Notes under the pieces: generated by a model | The model's database searches: none | Told to the model about the DNA's origin: nothing | What the model saw: only the letters and a program-made list of their open reading frames with translations | In this document: positions 42,434 through 53,814 of the stretch, piece by piece | Layout: each line of letters starts with the position of its first letter | Numbering within the stretch: the stretch's first letter is position 1 | Position numbers and translations under genes: made by a program | NCBI GenBank assembly: GCA_963576735.1 | Contig: OY755179.1 | Coordinates: 6,448,001 to 6,512,000 of the forward strand | Direction: 5' to 3' | DNA: 64,000 nt | Origin: Bedellia somnulentella | Lineage: Eukaryota > Arthropoda > Insecta > Lepidoptera > Bedelliidae

Positions 42434-42535
42434 CATAATTTAAATCTTTTTGTTCATGAAAACCTCATGTGGGGATTATTACTAATGTTGATTTGATGAT
42501 TAATGGTTTTCATGAACAAAAAGATTTAAATTATG
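42434..42535. repeat. Hairpin with 31-bp arms
   Basis: CATAATTTAAATCTTTTTG through AAAACC (42434-42464) is repeated as complement at 42505-42535, with no mismatch seen. The 40-base loop holds CTCATGTGGGGATTATTAC. The left arm and loop match 34339-34392. Confidence 0.85.
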
Positions 42536-42559
42536 AGACAGTTAGGCGTTTTCAACATT

Positions 42560-42780
42560 TGCATTCTATCTGAAAAGATAGACAAGTGGCCTTCCAAATT
42601 AGTTAAAATTCGGAGGTAGGAAACGCAAGTAAACCCTACTTAAACGTGTAAAAGAAATAAAGATAACAAACAGAGGATAGAAGAATATCGCACGGGGAGC
42701 CAACACGTTCGAACCCCGCCGGTGTCGAAAAGTTTTCTTTCGTTTATTTATCTTTTATTTATTTAGTCTGTATAGTACGG
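42560..42780 (+). repeat. tRNA-containing repeat with conserved leader, copy on plus
   Basis: CCTTCCAAATTAG, ATTCGGAGGTAGG and CTTAAACGTGTAAAAG match the minus-strand leader at 28030-28135. The tRNA-like part is reduced to GGGGAGCC...ACGTTCGAACCCCGCC and a GTGTCGAAA end, followed by TTTATTTATCTTTTATTTAT. Confidence 0.7.
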
Positions 42781-42854
42781 CCTGTAATACCAAAGTACAT
42801 AGCCTATATGTTTGTTCCCTTAATAAAATTAGTTAAATAAAACAAGAAACTTAC

Positions 42855-43647
42855 CTAACATTTTAATTACTCTCTTTGTTGATTTACTGTGCCTCCTGTT
42901 TATCTTACTTGAGCTCCTCATTTCACCCACTTCGAAGTCTTTAAGTACACGTCCATTACTTGTTTCGTTCAGTTTTAACCCGATCAAGAAATAAAGCACC
43001 GTTATCAACACAATCGGCGCCAAAAAGAACACAAAAGTTGATATTTCGAATGAATGCTGAATTATCACTCTCATTTGCAAACACATCACTACACCTTTGA
43101 ACGAAGTAATTCCAAATTGTAGTGCTTGCGGCAAAGCGAATGCAAATGCCACAATCCATAATAAGATTACATGTTTGACTGCTCTTGACAGCTTGGACAT
43201 ACGGTGCGATTGAAACGGATGACATATTGCGAGGTATCTCTCGATAGTGAACAGCGTGATAGTCAATATACTCGCATTCGTCGATGTTTCGGCTGCTAGG
43301 CCGCGGATCAAGCAAAATGCCGCTCCAAAAACGTAAGGCCATTTTGACCAAATTGAATATATTTCCTGTGGCAGTCCACTCACTAATAGTAACAAATCCG
43401 ATACAGCTAAACTAAACAAGTAGTAGTTTGTTGCTGTATGCATCGATTTGTTTCGTATGATAACTATACATGTAAAAATATTTCCTACTAACCCTGTGAC
43501 AAATATTATGGAATAAATAATAGTCATTGTTATAACTAAAAGAAGCGAATCTCTTTGAGGACCGAAGATCAAGGTGGGATCCACCGAGCTTGGGCTCGTC
43601 GTATCAATATTGAAGGCACCATTTTCTGTGTAATTTTCAGTTATCAT
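42855..43647 (-). CDS. Neuropeptide GPCR (pyrokinin/PBAN/CAPA receptor type), exon with TM1-TM5
   Basis: Insect member of the neuromedin-U receptor family, acting in the plasma membrane and expected to bind an amidated PRL/PRV-type peptide and signal through G proteins. ATG at 43647 has CACA before it and an in-frame TAA 21 bases upstream. Residues 1-35 form the extracellular tail (N-glycosylation site N5). TM1 is about 36-60. TM2 contains NYYLFSLAVSDLLLL (D84). C112 and C189 form the usual loop disulfide. TM3 ends ERY at 136-138. TM4 is about 158-178 and TM5 about 200-226. The third loop is basic and ends KRVIKML. The donor is TTAG|GTAAGT, phase 1, matching the TM6-TM7 exon. A choice between CAPA and pyrokinin/PBAN receptor needs comparison. 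Confidence 0.93.
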
Positions 43648-44145
43648 TGTGCGAAAGCATTTCTTTTAATAATCATAAATTAGGTGAACATAGCGTCCTC
43701 ATTATTTCTGTTTGATCCGGAAACAGAAATACATCTGGAACAAAGAAAAGATTTTCATTAGTAATACATTTTACAACAAGCCTGTAAAGATATTATAATT
43801 ATAAGAAAATAGCCTACATTAACAAATTCTCCAAATTATCTTTTATAAGAATAGTTTACTTAACCACTGGCTGATTTAAAACTAAGAATAGACATTTTAT
43901 TCACAACTAAACCTGATTACTCTCATTACGATGCGGTGACTCAGTTAACGTTCTCATAATATATATCAAGTTCAATTAAAATACTCGTTCTTAAAACGTA
44001 AAACCACATATCGTGCATGGCCCATAAAATTACGATCATATGGATCTGGCGGCCTAGCACGAGCGTTATTTTTAACTCTGTCGGTTTGAATGGGATAACA
44101 GTTTACAATACAATGTAAGTGGGAAAGAGATAGTTCTTTTATACA
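43648..44145. other. Upstream region of the GPCR gene
   Basis: Expected 5' UTR and promoter side of the minus-strand receptor. No convincing TATA or initiator was identified. ATATATTATGAGAACGTTAAC near 43950 is unremarkable. Confidence 0.4.
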
Positions 44146-44149
44146 TACA

Positions 44150-44396
44150 TACATACATATACTCATGGCTATAAATCCCAGGAAGGGGTAGCCAGAGCTA
44201 AAGAATTAGAAATACCTCAGCCACTTTCGGAAATTTGAGTGGGGAAAAGATAGTAAAAATAAAGGTTGTTGGTGATGGGTCTCCAACCGCATCGCCCAAA
44301 AATCCCTTAATAGCCCCATACCGTTAGTCGCCTCTTACGTACACTCACCGGAAGAAATGGGGTAGTGCTATTCCAAACCAACACTACACGGCAAAC
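44150..44396 (-). mobile_element. SINE-B copy
   Basis: Full copy on minus with CATACATACATACATATACT tail about 500 bases upstream of the GPCR start. Confidence 0.88.
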
Positions 44397-46759
44397 GTTC
44401 TTTTATACCTCGCTAGGTATATCTAGTTAAAAGTTCTATCGTGCTAGCCATGCTGGTGGTTTTACCCGTGGAATCAAAAGATTATTATGTACTAACTATG
44501 TACTAATTATATGGATACTTAATAACTCCCCACCATCATTATCGGCATGGCATAAATGATTAATATTAAAACAGATGAGATTAAATCACAAGATGCTGAC
44601 GAATTGGTTAAATCATGTTTTGTCTTTAAGGAAATCGCTCACAAACCTCGTAGATTATCTTTACTACACTAGGACTTCAATGCAAATTGCAATTGAAATG
44701 AATAGAGCGGAGTGAGTTAGGTAAGCTTAAGCTAATTGTAAGCTTTAAGCCGCACTCTAAATAATAAACCATTAACTTTTTCCTATTGGCTTCAATGGGA
44801 AAACAGTTTTTAAGTGATTAGTCCTCAATGGTCGGTTCGATCACAACACTTAGAAATATCCACTTGATCACTCTGCCAAATTTGATTGAAATCGGTCGAG
44901 CAGTTCCAGAGGAAATGGACCACAACAAGTAGCCTACCCGCCTATAAGACCTTCGTCTCGCTTAGCTCAACAAGTTCACCTAAATAAGACCCTAGCATAA
45001 ACTTCTCACAACAGCTGTAATTTATTCGACACAATCTTATTATTATTAAATTTGTGACTTAGACCCCTTTGTAATCGAATCCAAGACCTCCGGATTGTGA
45101 CCCATGCACTCAACTGCTAGAAAACAGAGGCACTCAGAAATTATGAATACAGGTATCTAAACTGTAAAAAAACTTCAATTTCCGATCTATAACAACAATC
45201 TATATGTTTATCGAAACAAAACTATCTGCATGTAGAGCTAAACTATTAATTTATTTATGCAGTGTCATTGGGTATTTAGTTCCTATATACAGCTTAGAAT
45301 TTCAACAACTAAATTCTTCTTATAGGAATCGTACGAATGAGACTTTTGAAAGAAAGAAAAAAAGAAAACATTTATTCATTGCTACATACAAAAAAAGCAT
45401 AGTTACACTTACATACATAAAGAAACACTTAACAATCAACATAAAGAAAGTAAACGTAAATTTAGGGTTTCATTATGTCTCTAGAGACTCATTACCAACC
45501 AACCTTTATTTTACGTCCTTTTCCAAAAATAACTACGGATATTACTGATTCTAAAACAATGATTACCCCTTGTTGGTATTTATAGCCGTTATATATACAT
45601 AATGATTTATTATTTTTTATACTTTATATCATTCAATTGCAGCAAATGCCACAGGGCTACTAAGGTAGTACCTCACCCCCCCCGAGGATATCATGAAAGC
45701 GCGATCGTCTATTGTTTATAGTTTAAGTAAAAATACTAAAATTATTTCGCTGCGGACTCACAGACCGCGCGCGACCGCTGGAAGGCTAAATTTTTCATCA
45801 GTTTATAGGTTTAATTTACAATTACAAATCATTGTCTGTCAGCATTTAGTTTCGTTAAATCACAAAGCTCCTTATCTAATGCAAAGCCCGTTGAGTTTAA
45901 ATTTAAATAGTTTTGGGGATGCCATCTTATATCACGGGGGATGTTTGACTACTATATTATGTCACCGTTTTATGAAAATTTTGTAAAAATGAATATTTAT
46001 TAAGAAAACACAGTTATTAAACTTTTTAGTAGTCCACCTTACTAAAAAAAAAATTATGGGCTAAAGGGTCTAAAACCACTGAACAAGAAAATAATTCAGT
46101 TAGAAAAAAATGCAATCCATAAGAACAAATTCTGTAATAAACAATTCAAAGCAGGCAACTAGCCTGAATTAATTAAATAGAGCTATAACGCCTACTGATA
46201 GATTTGTTGCAATATTACAGCTATTTGTTTTGACGATTCGAAAAGTATATTTTTACATTATTAATACGCTGGCCAAATCTTTCTACCCCTTTTAACTAAA
46301 GTTGGAGTATATAGTTTAAGGTTTTTTTTAATGAACAGCAAGTACATTGAAACAAAAATTAAACACACTACTATATTATGTTTTTAACAAACATTGACAT
46401 ACACTTTATTTATTTATCGTTGTAGAGTAGTCAAATTGAGAATATATTTTTATTATTCGTCATTAACAGTTTTCTTTAATAAAATGTTATTATAATCATA
46501 TATAAATTATTTCCAAATTTGGATCACTTAATGACCTCTTTTAATAATAATATTTCGCAATGCTGCCAATTCTCAAAAAACTCCTGTAATTATAACTTAT
46601 ATAAATTATAACCTCCCCATGGCAAGAAGTTAAGGTTATATTCATTCCAATATAATACTCTACTCTACTATAAAGTATAAAAGATATGCCTTCATCTCAA
46701 TTGATATGAAAAGGAAAAGTATTACATTTTTTGCAAAGATTCAGCTGTGTAATGCCGTC
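44397..46759. other. AT-rich region without recognised genes
   Basis: Reading frames of 97-114 codons at 45204 and 45693 have no domain, no conserved residues and AT-driven composition. A SINE-B fragment lies at 45478-45598. CACCCCCCCCGAGG at 45673 is a C run. Confidence 0.5.
45478..45598 (+). mobile_element. SINE-B 3' fragment, diverged
   Basis: GACTCATTACCAACCAACC, CCTTTATTTTACGTCC and GGTATTTATAGCCGTTATAT follow the SINE-B 3' half. Confidence 0.55.
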
Positions 46760-46762
46760 TTA

Positions 46763-47067
46763 AGAGCTTATTCCATTTGTCTGAATTCACACGTCTGAAA
46801 GCGCGTGCGTTAAGCTGGCGTACCATGAAGCTGTATCGAGCTGGTTACTATGTCAAAAAACTCTGCCTAAATAGTGCCTAATTAGTGTAAAACTAAAAAA
46901 AATAGTGCCCATTTAGTTTAGGGAATAAACACCATTTTTACTGTGTACGTTTTCACTATTTAGGCAGAGCTTTTTGACATAGTAACCAGCACGATACAGC
47001 TTCATGGTACGCCAGCTTAACGCACGCGCTTTCAGACGTCTGAATTCAGACAAATGGAATAAGCTCT
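46763..47067. mobile_element. Foldback MITE, arms of about 110 bp, TTA duplication
   Basis: AGAGCTTATTCCATTTGTC opens the left arm and closes the right as complement; arms run to ACTCTGCCTAAATAGTG (46763-46876 and 46957-47067) with few mismatches. TTA flanks at 46760-46762 and 47068-47070. It lies at the left border of duplication copy B. Its inner arm is related to the smaller MITE at 48934-49070. Confidence 0.85.
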
Positions 47068-47542
47068 TTAGTATAGCATCAGCACATTTCTTAAGAGTCT
47101 AAATATCGGGTATACTCTTGTTACGGTATTGTTTTTTTGGATTTATAGCCTTGATAGAATATACGTAATTTATGTATTTTATATGAACACATAAACACAA
47201 CAAGCTGAACTATAAATATATGTATATATATCTAAGGCAAGAACTTCATACCAAAGATGCCATTTCATTCAAGATTCATAAAATAAATAAATGAACTATA
47301 AATAATTATGTATCATTAATCTTTTTCAACTAACAAGTTTTACAAACAGATATTTAATATAGGGTTTTTAGTTTCAAGGTTTGACAATATATAATTATAA
47401 CATGAAACGATTCCCTCATAGCTGAAAAAATATCAATAACGTATAATTAAATGTAACTGGAGCCTTCTTGAACTTATGAGTTTTAAGTGTTAATGTATAA
47501 GAGGTACTATAAGATCTCTTTTGCGACGATTCAAAAACATAC

Positions 47543-47705
47543 ATACATAAACTCACGGCTATAAACCCCTTAAAGGGGTAACCAGAGCTTCAGAATACTA
47601 ATTCTTCAAGCACTTTTGAAAGTTTAGGGAGGAAAAGATGGAAGTAAAATAAAGTTTCTCGTTGATGGGTCTTAAACCGCATCACCAGAATCACTTAAAA
47701 ACTTT
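47543..47705 (-). mobile_element. SINE-B 3' part, diverged
   Basis: CATACATAAACTCACGGCTA to TTAAACCGCATCACC on minus. The 5' end is missing. No counterpart is obvious in copy A. Confidence 0.65.
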
Positions 47706-48227
47706 AAAAAAATCACAAATTTAAGTTTAAATGTCTCTACATATTCATGTCCATCTATCTTCTGTGTCTGATTAAAGCAATTAAGTTGGATACCTTCGAG
47801 CCGCAACTGCGTAGCAAACTATAGACTTCTAAAAATAGCAACACCAGCGACCATACAACTAACTAGACACCTAATCTTCTTAAGTTGTTGACCAAACAGT
47901 TCTGGCATTTTAATGAGGCATGAGGAAGCGCTTTTTCCGCACCATTTAATAGAACAAGAAGGCATTTTTCCAATTTTAATAAAATTCCGTGAAAGAGTGT
48001 CAACAGCTCAGTGAAGTGGTTGTGACTGATTGAGATTTAGAAGCGACGAACTTACATAGGCGCTCAGTAGTTGATGTTATGCCAGAACGGTTTCACCCAT
48101 GATGCGGTGTCTAGTTGGTTGTATGGTCGCTGAGCCACACATACTCAAACTCGTGCTACTGAGGCAGCCGAACTGCTTAAAGCGGTTGGCAGCGTGGCAA
48201 TTTATGGCAGCTTTAGGGTGCGATTCC

Positions 48228-48330
48228 ACCTACTATGTAGTATATTGGCTTAGAATAATCCTCGTGACTGCCGTTAGTGGCGATTTCGGTTTTATGGTTT
48301 AAGTGGTTTACGAGCGGCATATTTCCGTCT
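48228..48330 (+). mobile_element. SINE-B 5' fragment, counterpart of 4788-4905
   Basis: TTGGCTTAGAATAATCC, GACTGCCGTTAGTGGCGA and TTAAGTGG match the fragment in copy A. Confidence 0.5.
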
Positions 48331-48933
48331 CCGTTAACCTTCATAGTTTACACTTTCAAAGAGACAACTATCTGTAAAGTACGATTTTTGCTTCACAGTC
48401 AACAGCCCTACTCAACCCATTAAGCAATTACTTGTACATTTGAAGATTAGATGAAAATAGCTTGAAAACCCGGGTGTCGCTGTTCGTATGAGAAGATTCA
48501 TTAATGTGAGGCAAGCAAGAAAATTTTTCATAGTAACTGCCAACCCCAATTGATATCTAGAGGCGAGAGCATCTGTAGGCGGATTGCGAGTTTTATCGAA
48601 TCGTTTATTTATCTTTACTTTAGCATTAGGAGTAAAAGAGACACAGATATGTACCTATTATTTTCACTTAGATAAAGGGAACTCGATCATTCTGACCGAA
48701 AACGAAATTTCGATTGAAACTTACTCAATCTAAATTTCGTAATCCGCAATCCGCTTACTGAGTTTTGTAATTAAGAAATACGTGAAAATATTGTGAGGAG
48801 CATGTGAGGAGTCAGCACCTACCAGGATGTTGTAGCAAACACTCATTTTTATGAAGGTTTAGGTACATTTATATAAACTAACGGCAAATGACGTGAATAA
48901 CTTAACATAGCACAACACATTACACACAAAATT

Positions 48934-49070
48934 GTGTCCGATATGGTAGCGCACCACCTAAATAGTACCTACGTAGTGTGACAATTAAAACAAACTCACT
49001 ATTTACGCAGAGTTTCATGACATAGTATCCAGCTCGATACAGCTCCACGGTACGCTACCATAACGGACAC
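48934..49070. mobile_element. Short MITE with 9-bp target duplication
   Basis: The terminal repeats GTGTCCGATATGGTAGCG and (complement of right end) GTGTCCGTTATGGTAGCG are flanked by CACAAAATT at 48925-48933 and 49071-49079. Copy A keeps the empty site ACACACAAAATGTACTCAG near 5290. A 9-bp duplication suits Mutator-like elements. The interior resembles the larger foldback at 46763-47067. Confidence 0.88.
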
Positions 49071-49244
49071 CACAAAATTAACTAAGCATTCAAAGGTCAT
49101 GCTTAAATTCTATGCATTTGTACTCCTACTAGAGAAATGCAACTACAGAAATGCAACTACAATGCAATTATTAACAAAATTAGTTACGTTGTTTCAATAA
49201 TTCATCACTTGGTCATTAAGTTAGTTCTGTTATCCTTTCCTTAA

Positions 49245-49395
49245 GACGATTAAGGGTTTTTGGGCTTCTTAAGTGTTTGTTGGGCGAGTTGGTTGGATAA
49301 TCATTACCAATTTTGAAAGTATATGAGTAATTTTTATATCTGAAGCTCTGGCTACCCCCTGTTTTTGTATTTATAGCCATTATAATTTATGTACT
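49245..49395 (+). mobile_element. SINE-B, diverged, counterpart of 5938-6085
   Basis: AAGGGTTTTTGGGCTTCTTAAG to GTATTTATAGCCATTATAA in SINE-B order. It is shared with copy A. Confidence 0.6.
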
Positions 49396-49924
49396 GGAAG
49401 ATGCATAGTTTTGGTATTTTTTTCATTATTTCTTTTTGTTATAAAGTGATTATCGCAATATTGCTTTTATTTCTAAATAGAGCATGTTAACGTCACGGGC
49501 TTTACTTTAGTAAAACCACTTTGCCAATAAGTAGAGACAGTTCGAATAAAACACTTCATCCCTTTCTGTTTGACTTTTTCTATTAGGAATATCCGGGGTT
49601 CGAGATTTCGCTAGTATTTTAATATGTGAAAGCAGTCGGCTGTTTATTGCTTTTTGTATTACTCGTGGTCCTCTTTTTTTACTTTTGTAGTCAATTCAAA
49701 TCACGTGGTCAATATCAAGAGTGTATTGACATTAACATACTTTATTTTATTATTATAAATTAATATTAAATTAATATTATATACTATTATATTATATATT
49801 ACTATAAATTTATTATTATGGCAGAATATCATTTGATTCCAACTAATAAATTACTGTTTCTTTATAACATATTGTTTTTGTCATACTTATGGTCTTGGAC
49901 GGGTCGAGGGAGACAATGTTTCAT

Positions 49925-50338
49925 ACATACATACATATTCTCACGCCGTTAGTTCCTATTGGGGTAGGCAGAGACTAACGATCGCCACTTTGTACGATCC
50001 TGGCAAACCTCTCTAGCTTCATTCACATCCATCAATCTTTTCATACATGCTCTTTTATTCTTCATACCTCAGACACCTGCCTGTTTGAGCACATTTTTAA
50101 ATTGATCCAAATGTATCCGCCGAGGTTGTCCTCTACTAACATTACCTTCCACATTCTATAGATCTCTTTCAGCAATTTACTGTCATCCATCCTCTCTATA
50201 TGCCCAAACCATCTCAACATTCCTTTTTCTATATTTCTTACAATATCATCTTTTACACCACACCTTTCACGAATCACAACATTCCTCACACGATCACATA
50301 ACCTTACATTACAAACTTTTCTGAGGGAACTCATTACT
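49925..50338 (-). mobile_element. RTE LINE, 5' truncated, with 12-bp target duplication
   Basis: ACAATGTTTCAT flanks the insert at 49913-49924 and 50339-50350. Copy A shows the unfilled ACACTATTTCATCG near 6919. On minus it encodes SSLRKVCNVRLCDRVRN, KDDIVRNIEKGMLRWFGHIE and, after a frameshift, the GRPRR-like and SAYPN end, then a TATG tail. It shows the uninterrupted version of the codons split at 37544. Confidence 0.93.
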
Positions 50339-51249
50339 ACAATGTTTCATCTAAAATAATAATTATGGCTTAGACAATAAAGTAAAGTTATCGATTGGCT
50401 AATTTCCTTTTTGTGCAAACACACTAATTCATGATTGAATATCACTCAGCTGTATGGGTTCCCTCCTAAGACCTTTACCCCCCAACATACAGAGATGAAT
50501 GCCCGTTTTTAGGTTCCAAGGTAATAATGAGTCATAATCTTGACTTATAAATCAGTCTTAGTCAGAGCAAATGCACATCTTCTAATTTACAACGCAGGGA
50601 CTAGACTAGACTCTAGATTTCTAATTATGCTGACCTAACGACAAACACACGCAAGCAGTCGCTAGCTGAGGTCACTTTGATGGTGTCATCAATGTGTGAT
50701 GTGTATACATATCTAGGATACTAAGCTATCGTTTATGGTCAATTCCTTAAGAGATTATTGGCGGTGGTCGAGTAAAAACAAGTATTTTTTTATAGATGAA
50801 CAAATTATTATGGATACAGCACAACGATCGATCGAACGTAAAAAAGAAATGATGCGGTATATTATCAATAAATAACTGTTTGTCTAAATATTTAAAAAAA
50901 AATACTTGTTTTTATCAATCTAAAGGTTAATTAAATAAGTAAAACCAAACAACCGATTCTTTCTATATTTAAATTTAACTTTGTTAATTAGTCCAGATAT
51001 ATTGGAAATTCAATATAAATGCTCGTTAGATTAGTCACTTTAATTTTCCTTCTCCAAAGGCCTTCTATCAATATTTGAAGGCTCGTAAGATGAATCCTTT
51101 TATAGGAATTATAGTAGAATATAGATGTCAAACTTAAAGTATACAAACGGGGTAAGCTAAATAAAAATCATTTAATATATATTTTTTATTAAAAACCTAC
51201 ATTTGTTGTCTTTTAATAGTAGATTAAAGAGCCATTTCCATTTATACAT

Positions 51250-51491
51250 ACATAAATGTACTCACGGCTATAAATCCCAAAAAGGGGTAGCCAGAGCTTC
51301 AGTGCTAGAAACTCGTCAGCCATGTTTCTAAGTTGATAGGGAACTAGATTGTAGAAATAAAGTAGCGTTGGTGATGGGTCTCCAACCGCATTGCCCGAAA
51401 TACACTCAAAAAGCCCCATACCCTTAATCGCCTCCTACGACACCCGTGGATAGAAAGGGGTAGTGACATTCTAAGCCGGCACTACACGGCC
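51250..51491 (-). mobile_element. SINE-B copy, counterpart of 23504-23742
   Basis: Full copy on minus, shared with copy A, so it predates the duplication. Confidence 0.85.
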
Positions 51492-51868
51492 ATTATTTAT
51501 ACCTACAAATAATTAGAAATCATACTTTTTCTATCTACAGTTCAACACGCCAAATCAAATTCTAATAATTTAAAATAACTCTTTTTCTTTATGCATTTTC
51601 CTCACACCAATATAAATGGCGCATGCCAGGAAATAATTCTACTCAAAGGCATCGTAATTACATACTCATCATTCCATGATTACAATAAGCACTGTGTTGA
51701 TATCTGTGCGATAATAATTACTATAAACTATTATAAAGGAAATATGAATGTTGAAAAACTCGTCTAGATCTAGCTAGTTAATGTAAAACTTGATATTATA
51801 CACAAAGACGATCAAATGAAGTGACTAGAGGAAATTTCTGTCACAGTTAATAATAGAATCATGTATTT
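51492..51868. other. Highly conserved block in copy B
   Basis: Counterpart of 23743-24115, with only scattered differences. See that entry. Confidence 0.6.
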
Positions 51869-52349
51869 TCTCAAAGTATCTAGCATTTTTTACAAGTTTC
51901 CTTTCATATTTACAATAGGCACTAAATAATTTGAAAATGATCCAATTCTTTTTATTATATTACAATAAAAATTGTTTTAAGTAATATGTGACCTGAATCA
52001 GCTTGTTGATTGCGTTGTGTATTTATTTTAGTATACGACTCCCTAAAACCTAGATAACCATTAATTAAAATATTCAAAATATAGAAATAATTAGGAAATT
52101 AGGACTTATTAGCCGTATCCTAAATAAATGTAAATTTGCTGTCGGTTAGACGTGGACACTAATGCATATTTAATCATTGCTACTGATCAAAACCTAAAAT
52201 AGATCTTCAGTATATCACCCTCGACTATATTTAAATAGCAAGTCACTTCGCAATAGAATTGCTAAATAAAAATTACGAAATTATATTAAGTATAAAATAA
52301 AGTATAAATAAAAAAAATATTGAAAAATTAATGTTATTTTTCTTTATTG

Positions 52350-52662
52350 ACAAAATAGCAACGACATTTCAATCATTGTTTTAAAATAATATTAAAATTG
52401 ACTGCAATTCTAGTTGGTCTTTAACAAGCAAAAATTATATTTGAAATTCAAATAGATTTATAAGCATCAACATTATTACTTGAAGTCAATGATTTTCTAT
52501 CTATTTTATAAAAATAGCACAGGAATTTAAATCATTGTTTTAAAATAATATTAAAGTTTTTGTCTGCAATTAGTCGGTCTCTAACAAGCATCAATATCTT
52601 TTGAAATTCAAATAGATGTTATTAGCATGCAAACATTATTACTTCAAGTATACTTACTAATA
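52350..52662 (+). repeat. Tandem duplication of about 155 bp, two units
   Basis: AATCATTGTTTTAAAATAAT and CAACATTATTACTTGAAG/CAAACATTATTACTTCAAG occur in both halves (52350-52501 and 52502-52662) in the same order with moderate divergence. It is not seen in copy A. Confidence 0.8.
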
Positions 52663-52732
52663 TACGGTCAATGGACATTGTACTTTGTTATTAAAAAAAA
52701 CTAAAAATATTTTTACAAAAAGCAGTTACGTA

Positions 52733-52840
52733 AACTGACGGGTTTTTTACGAAACTGCAGCTTAGTAATGACACGTAATAAGTAGCAGGAAAATCCATAA
52801 GATGTACCTACCTGGTAGTCCAACTGTTTTTTATTTTTAA
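52733..52840 (+). other. Second conserved block, exon-like, copy B
   Basis: Counterpart of 25853-25962, preserving the acceptor-like TTTTTTACGAAACTGCAG and donor-like CCTG|GTAGTC. Confidence 0.35.
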
Positions 52841-52914
52841 AGTATATATCTATTTGTTATCTGGGTATGCGAGGTTGATTTTAACGATTTAGATTATATT
52901 TATATTGGATATTC

Positions 52915-52990
52915 TATGAATAGAGCATGGACATCGAAAATTTCAGCCGACCCCAATGCGAACTAACGGCGTGGATATAAGTATGTATGT
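52915..52990 (+). mobile_element. RTE LINE 3' end, degenerate
   Basis: GCCGACCCCAATGCGAACTA, then ACGGCGTGGATATAAGTATG, then TATG. It matches the RTE tail. Confidence 0.6.
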
Positions 52991-52999
52991 ATTTAATGT

Positions 53000-53369
53000 G
53001 ACAACCGTGATAGCCCAGTGGGTAGAACACTCGGTTATCGTGCAAACGACTAGTGTTCAAATCCCGGGTCGGGCCTACACCAATTTGTCTTTTCAAAAGA
53101 CATATGTGTGGTTAATTTATCATGGTTGTTAACGGTGAGGGAAAACATTGTAAGGAAACCCACATGGCTGAGTTATACTTAGTCATGTGACAGTGTATTC
53201 GTACAAAACGGCGATAGGCCTGCCCCCTATTACGTGAGTACACTGTCCATGCAAAACGTGGGTACTCTGAACACCGGGTGATAAAGTCACGTGATGTTCA
53301 GAAGTATTAGTACCTCTGCCAACCCCTTCGGGGATTTTCGGCGTGAACGTTTATGTTTATATTATGTTT
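53000..53369 (+). mobile_element. SINE-A, full length, best-preserved copy
   Basis: A 13-base duplication ATGTATTTAATGT lies at 52987-52999 and 53370-53382. The tRNA-like head has TAGCCCAGTGGGTAGAACAC and GTTCAAATCC. The body includes GGCGATAGGCCTGCCCCC and ACGTGATGTTCAGAAG. The 3' end has the CCCCTTCGGGG hairpin, GGCGTGAACG and a TTATG-type tail. Confidence 0.95.
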
Positions 53370-53698
53370 ATGTATTTAATGTAAATGTACTAATTTTGTA
53401 CTATGTTTAATTACAGCAAAACTTTACATCTTTTATGATCCCATTCCAATGATATTGCGTCGAACTTACTTGCTGCATCTGATATATTGACGAAACATCG
53501 ACAATGTCTGATTTTCGATCCGAAAACACTATACTTTTGACTTAAATCCTCACTGAAAATTCACTTTTTTTTATTTAGGAATAAAATATCACTTAGGTCC
53601 TAACTAACATTTCATGTTCAATTTTATTCCGAAATGAAATGCGCCGCATTTTTGGTCCAAAGGCACCGACTCAAAAATTAATTTAAGAGAATTTGAAA

Positions 53699-53790
53699 AT
53701 GACAAAGTCACGTGATGTTCAGAAGTATTAGTACCTCTGCCAACCCCTTCGGGGATATTCGGCGTGAACGTTTATGTTATGTTATGTTAA
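53699..53790 (+). mobile_element. SINE-A 3' end only
   Basis: GACAAAGTCACGTGATGTTC to the CCCCTTCGGGG hairpin and TTATGTTATGTTATG tail. It is 5' truncated, the shape expected from incomplete reverse transcription. Confidence 0.88.
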
Positions 53791-53814
53791 TTTGAAGATT
53801 TAGGTAAACTAATA

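Larger units (their letters stand above)
40106..42854 (-). other. Intron of the GPCR gene, 2.75 kb
   Basis: Begins GTAAGTTTC on minus at 42854 and ends TTTTTCACAG at 40106. It contains two SINE-B copies in the same orientation, a CCGAA-rich repeat tract, a hairpin and a tRNA-containing repeat. Nothing else is recognised. Confidence 0.85.
47070..53655. repeat. Segmental duplication, copy B (compact)
   Basis: Collinear with 4061-26731, as detailed for copy A. It has its own later insertions: a MITE (48934-49070), an RTE fragment (49925-50338) and SINE-A (53000-53369). It preserves empty sites for the TIR composite, a MITE and the jockey-like LINE of copy A. No protein-coding gene is recognised. 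Confidence 0.8.

Noticed and set aside
42956..43351. 131-codon frame overlapping the GPCR exon
   Set aside because: Alternative frame of the receptor exon with no features of its own.
45204..45986. Frames of 114 and 97 codons near 45 kb
   Set aside because: AT-driven composition, no conserved motif, no splice context. They do not look like genes.
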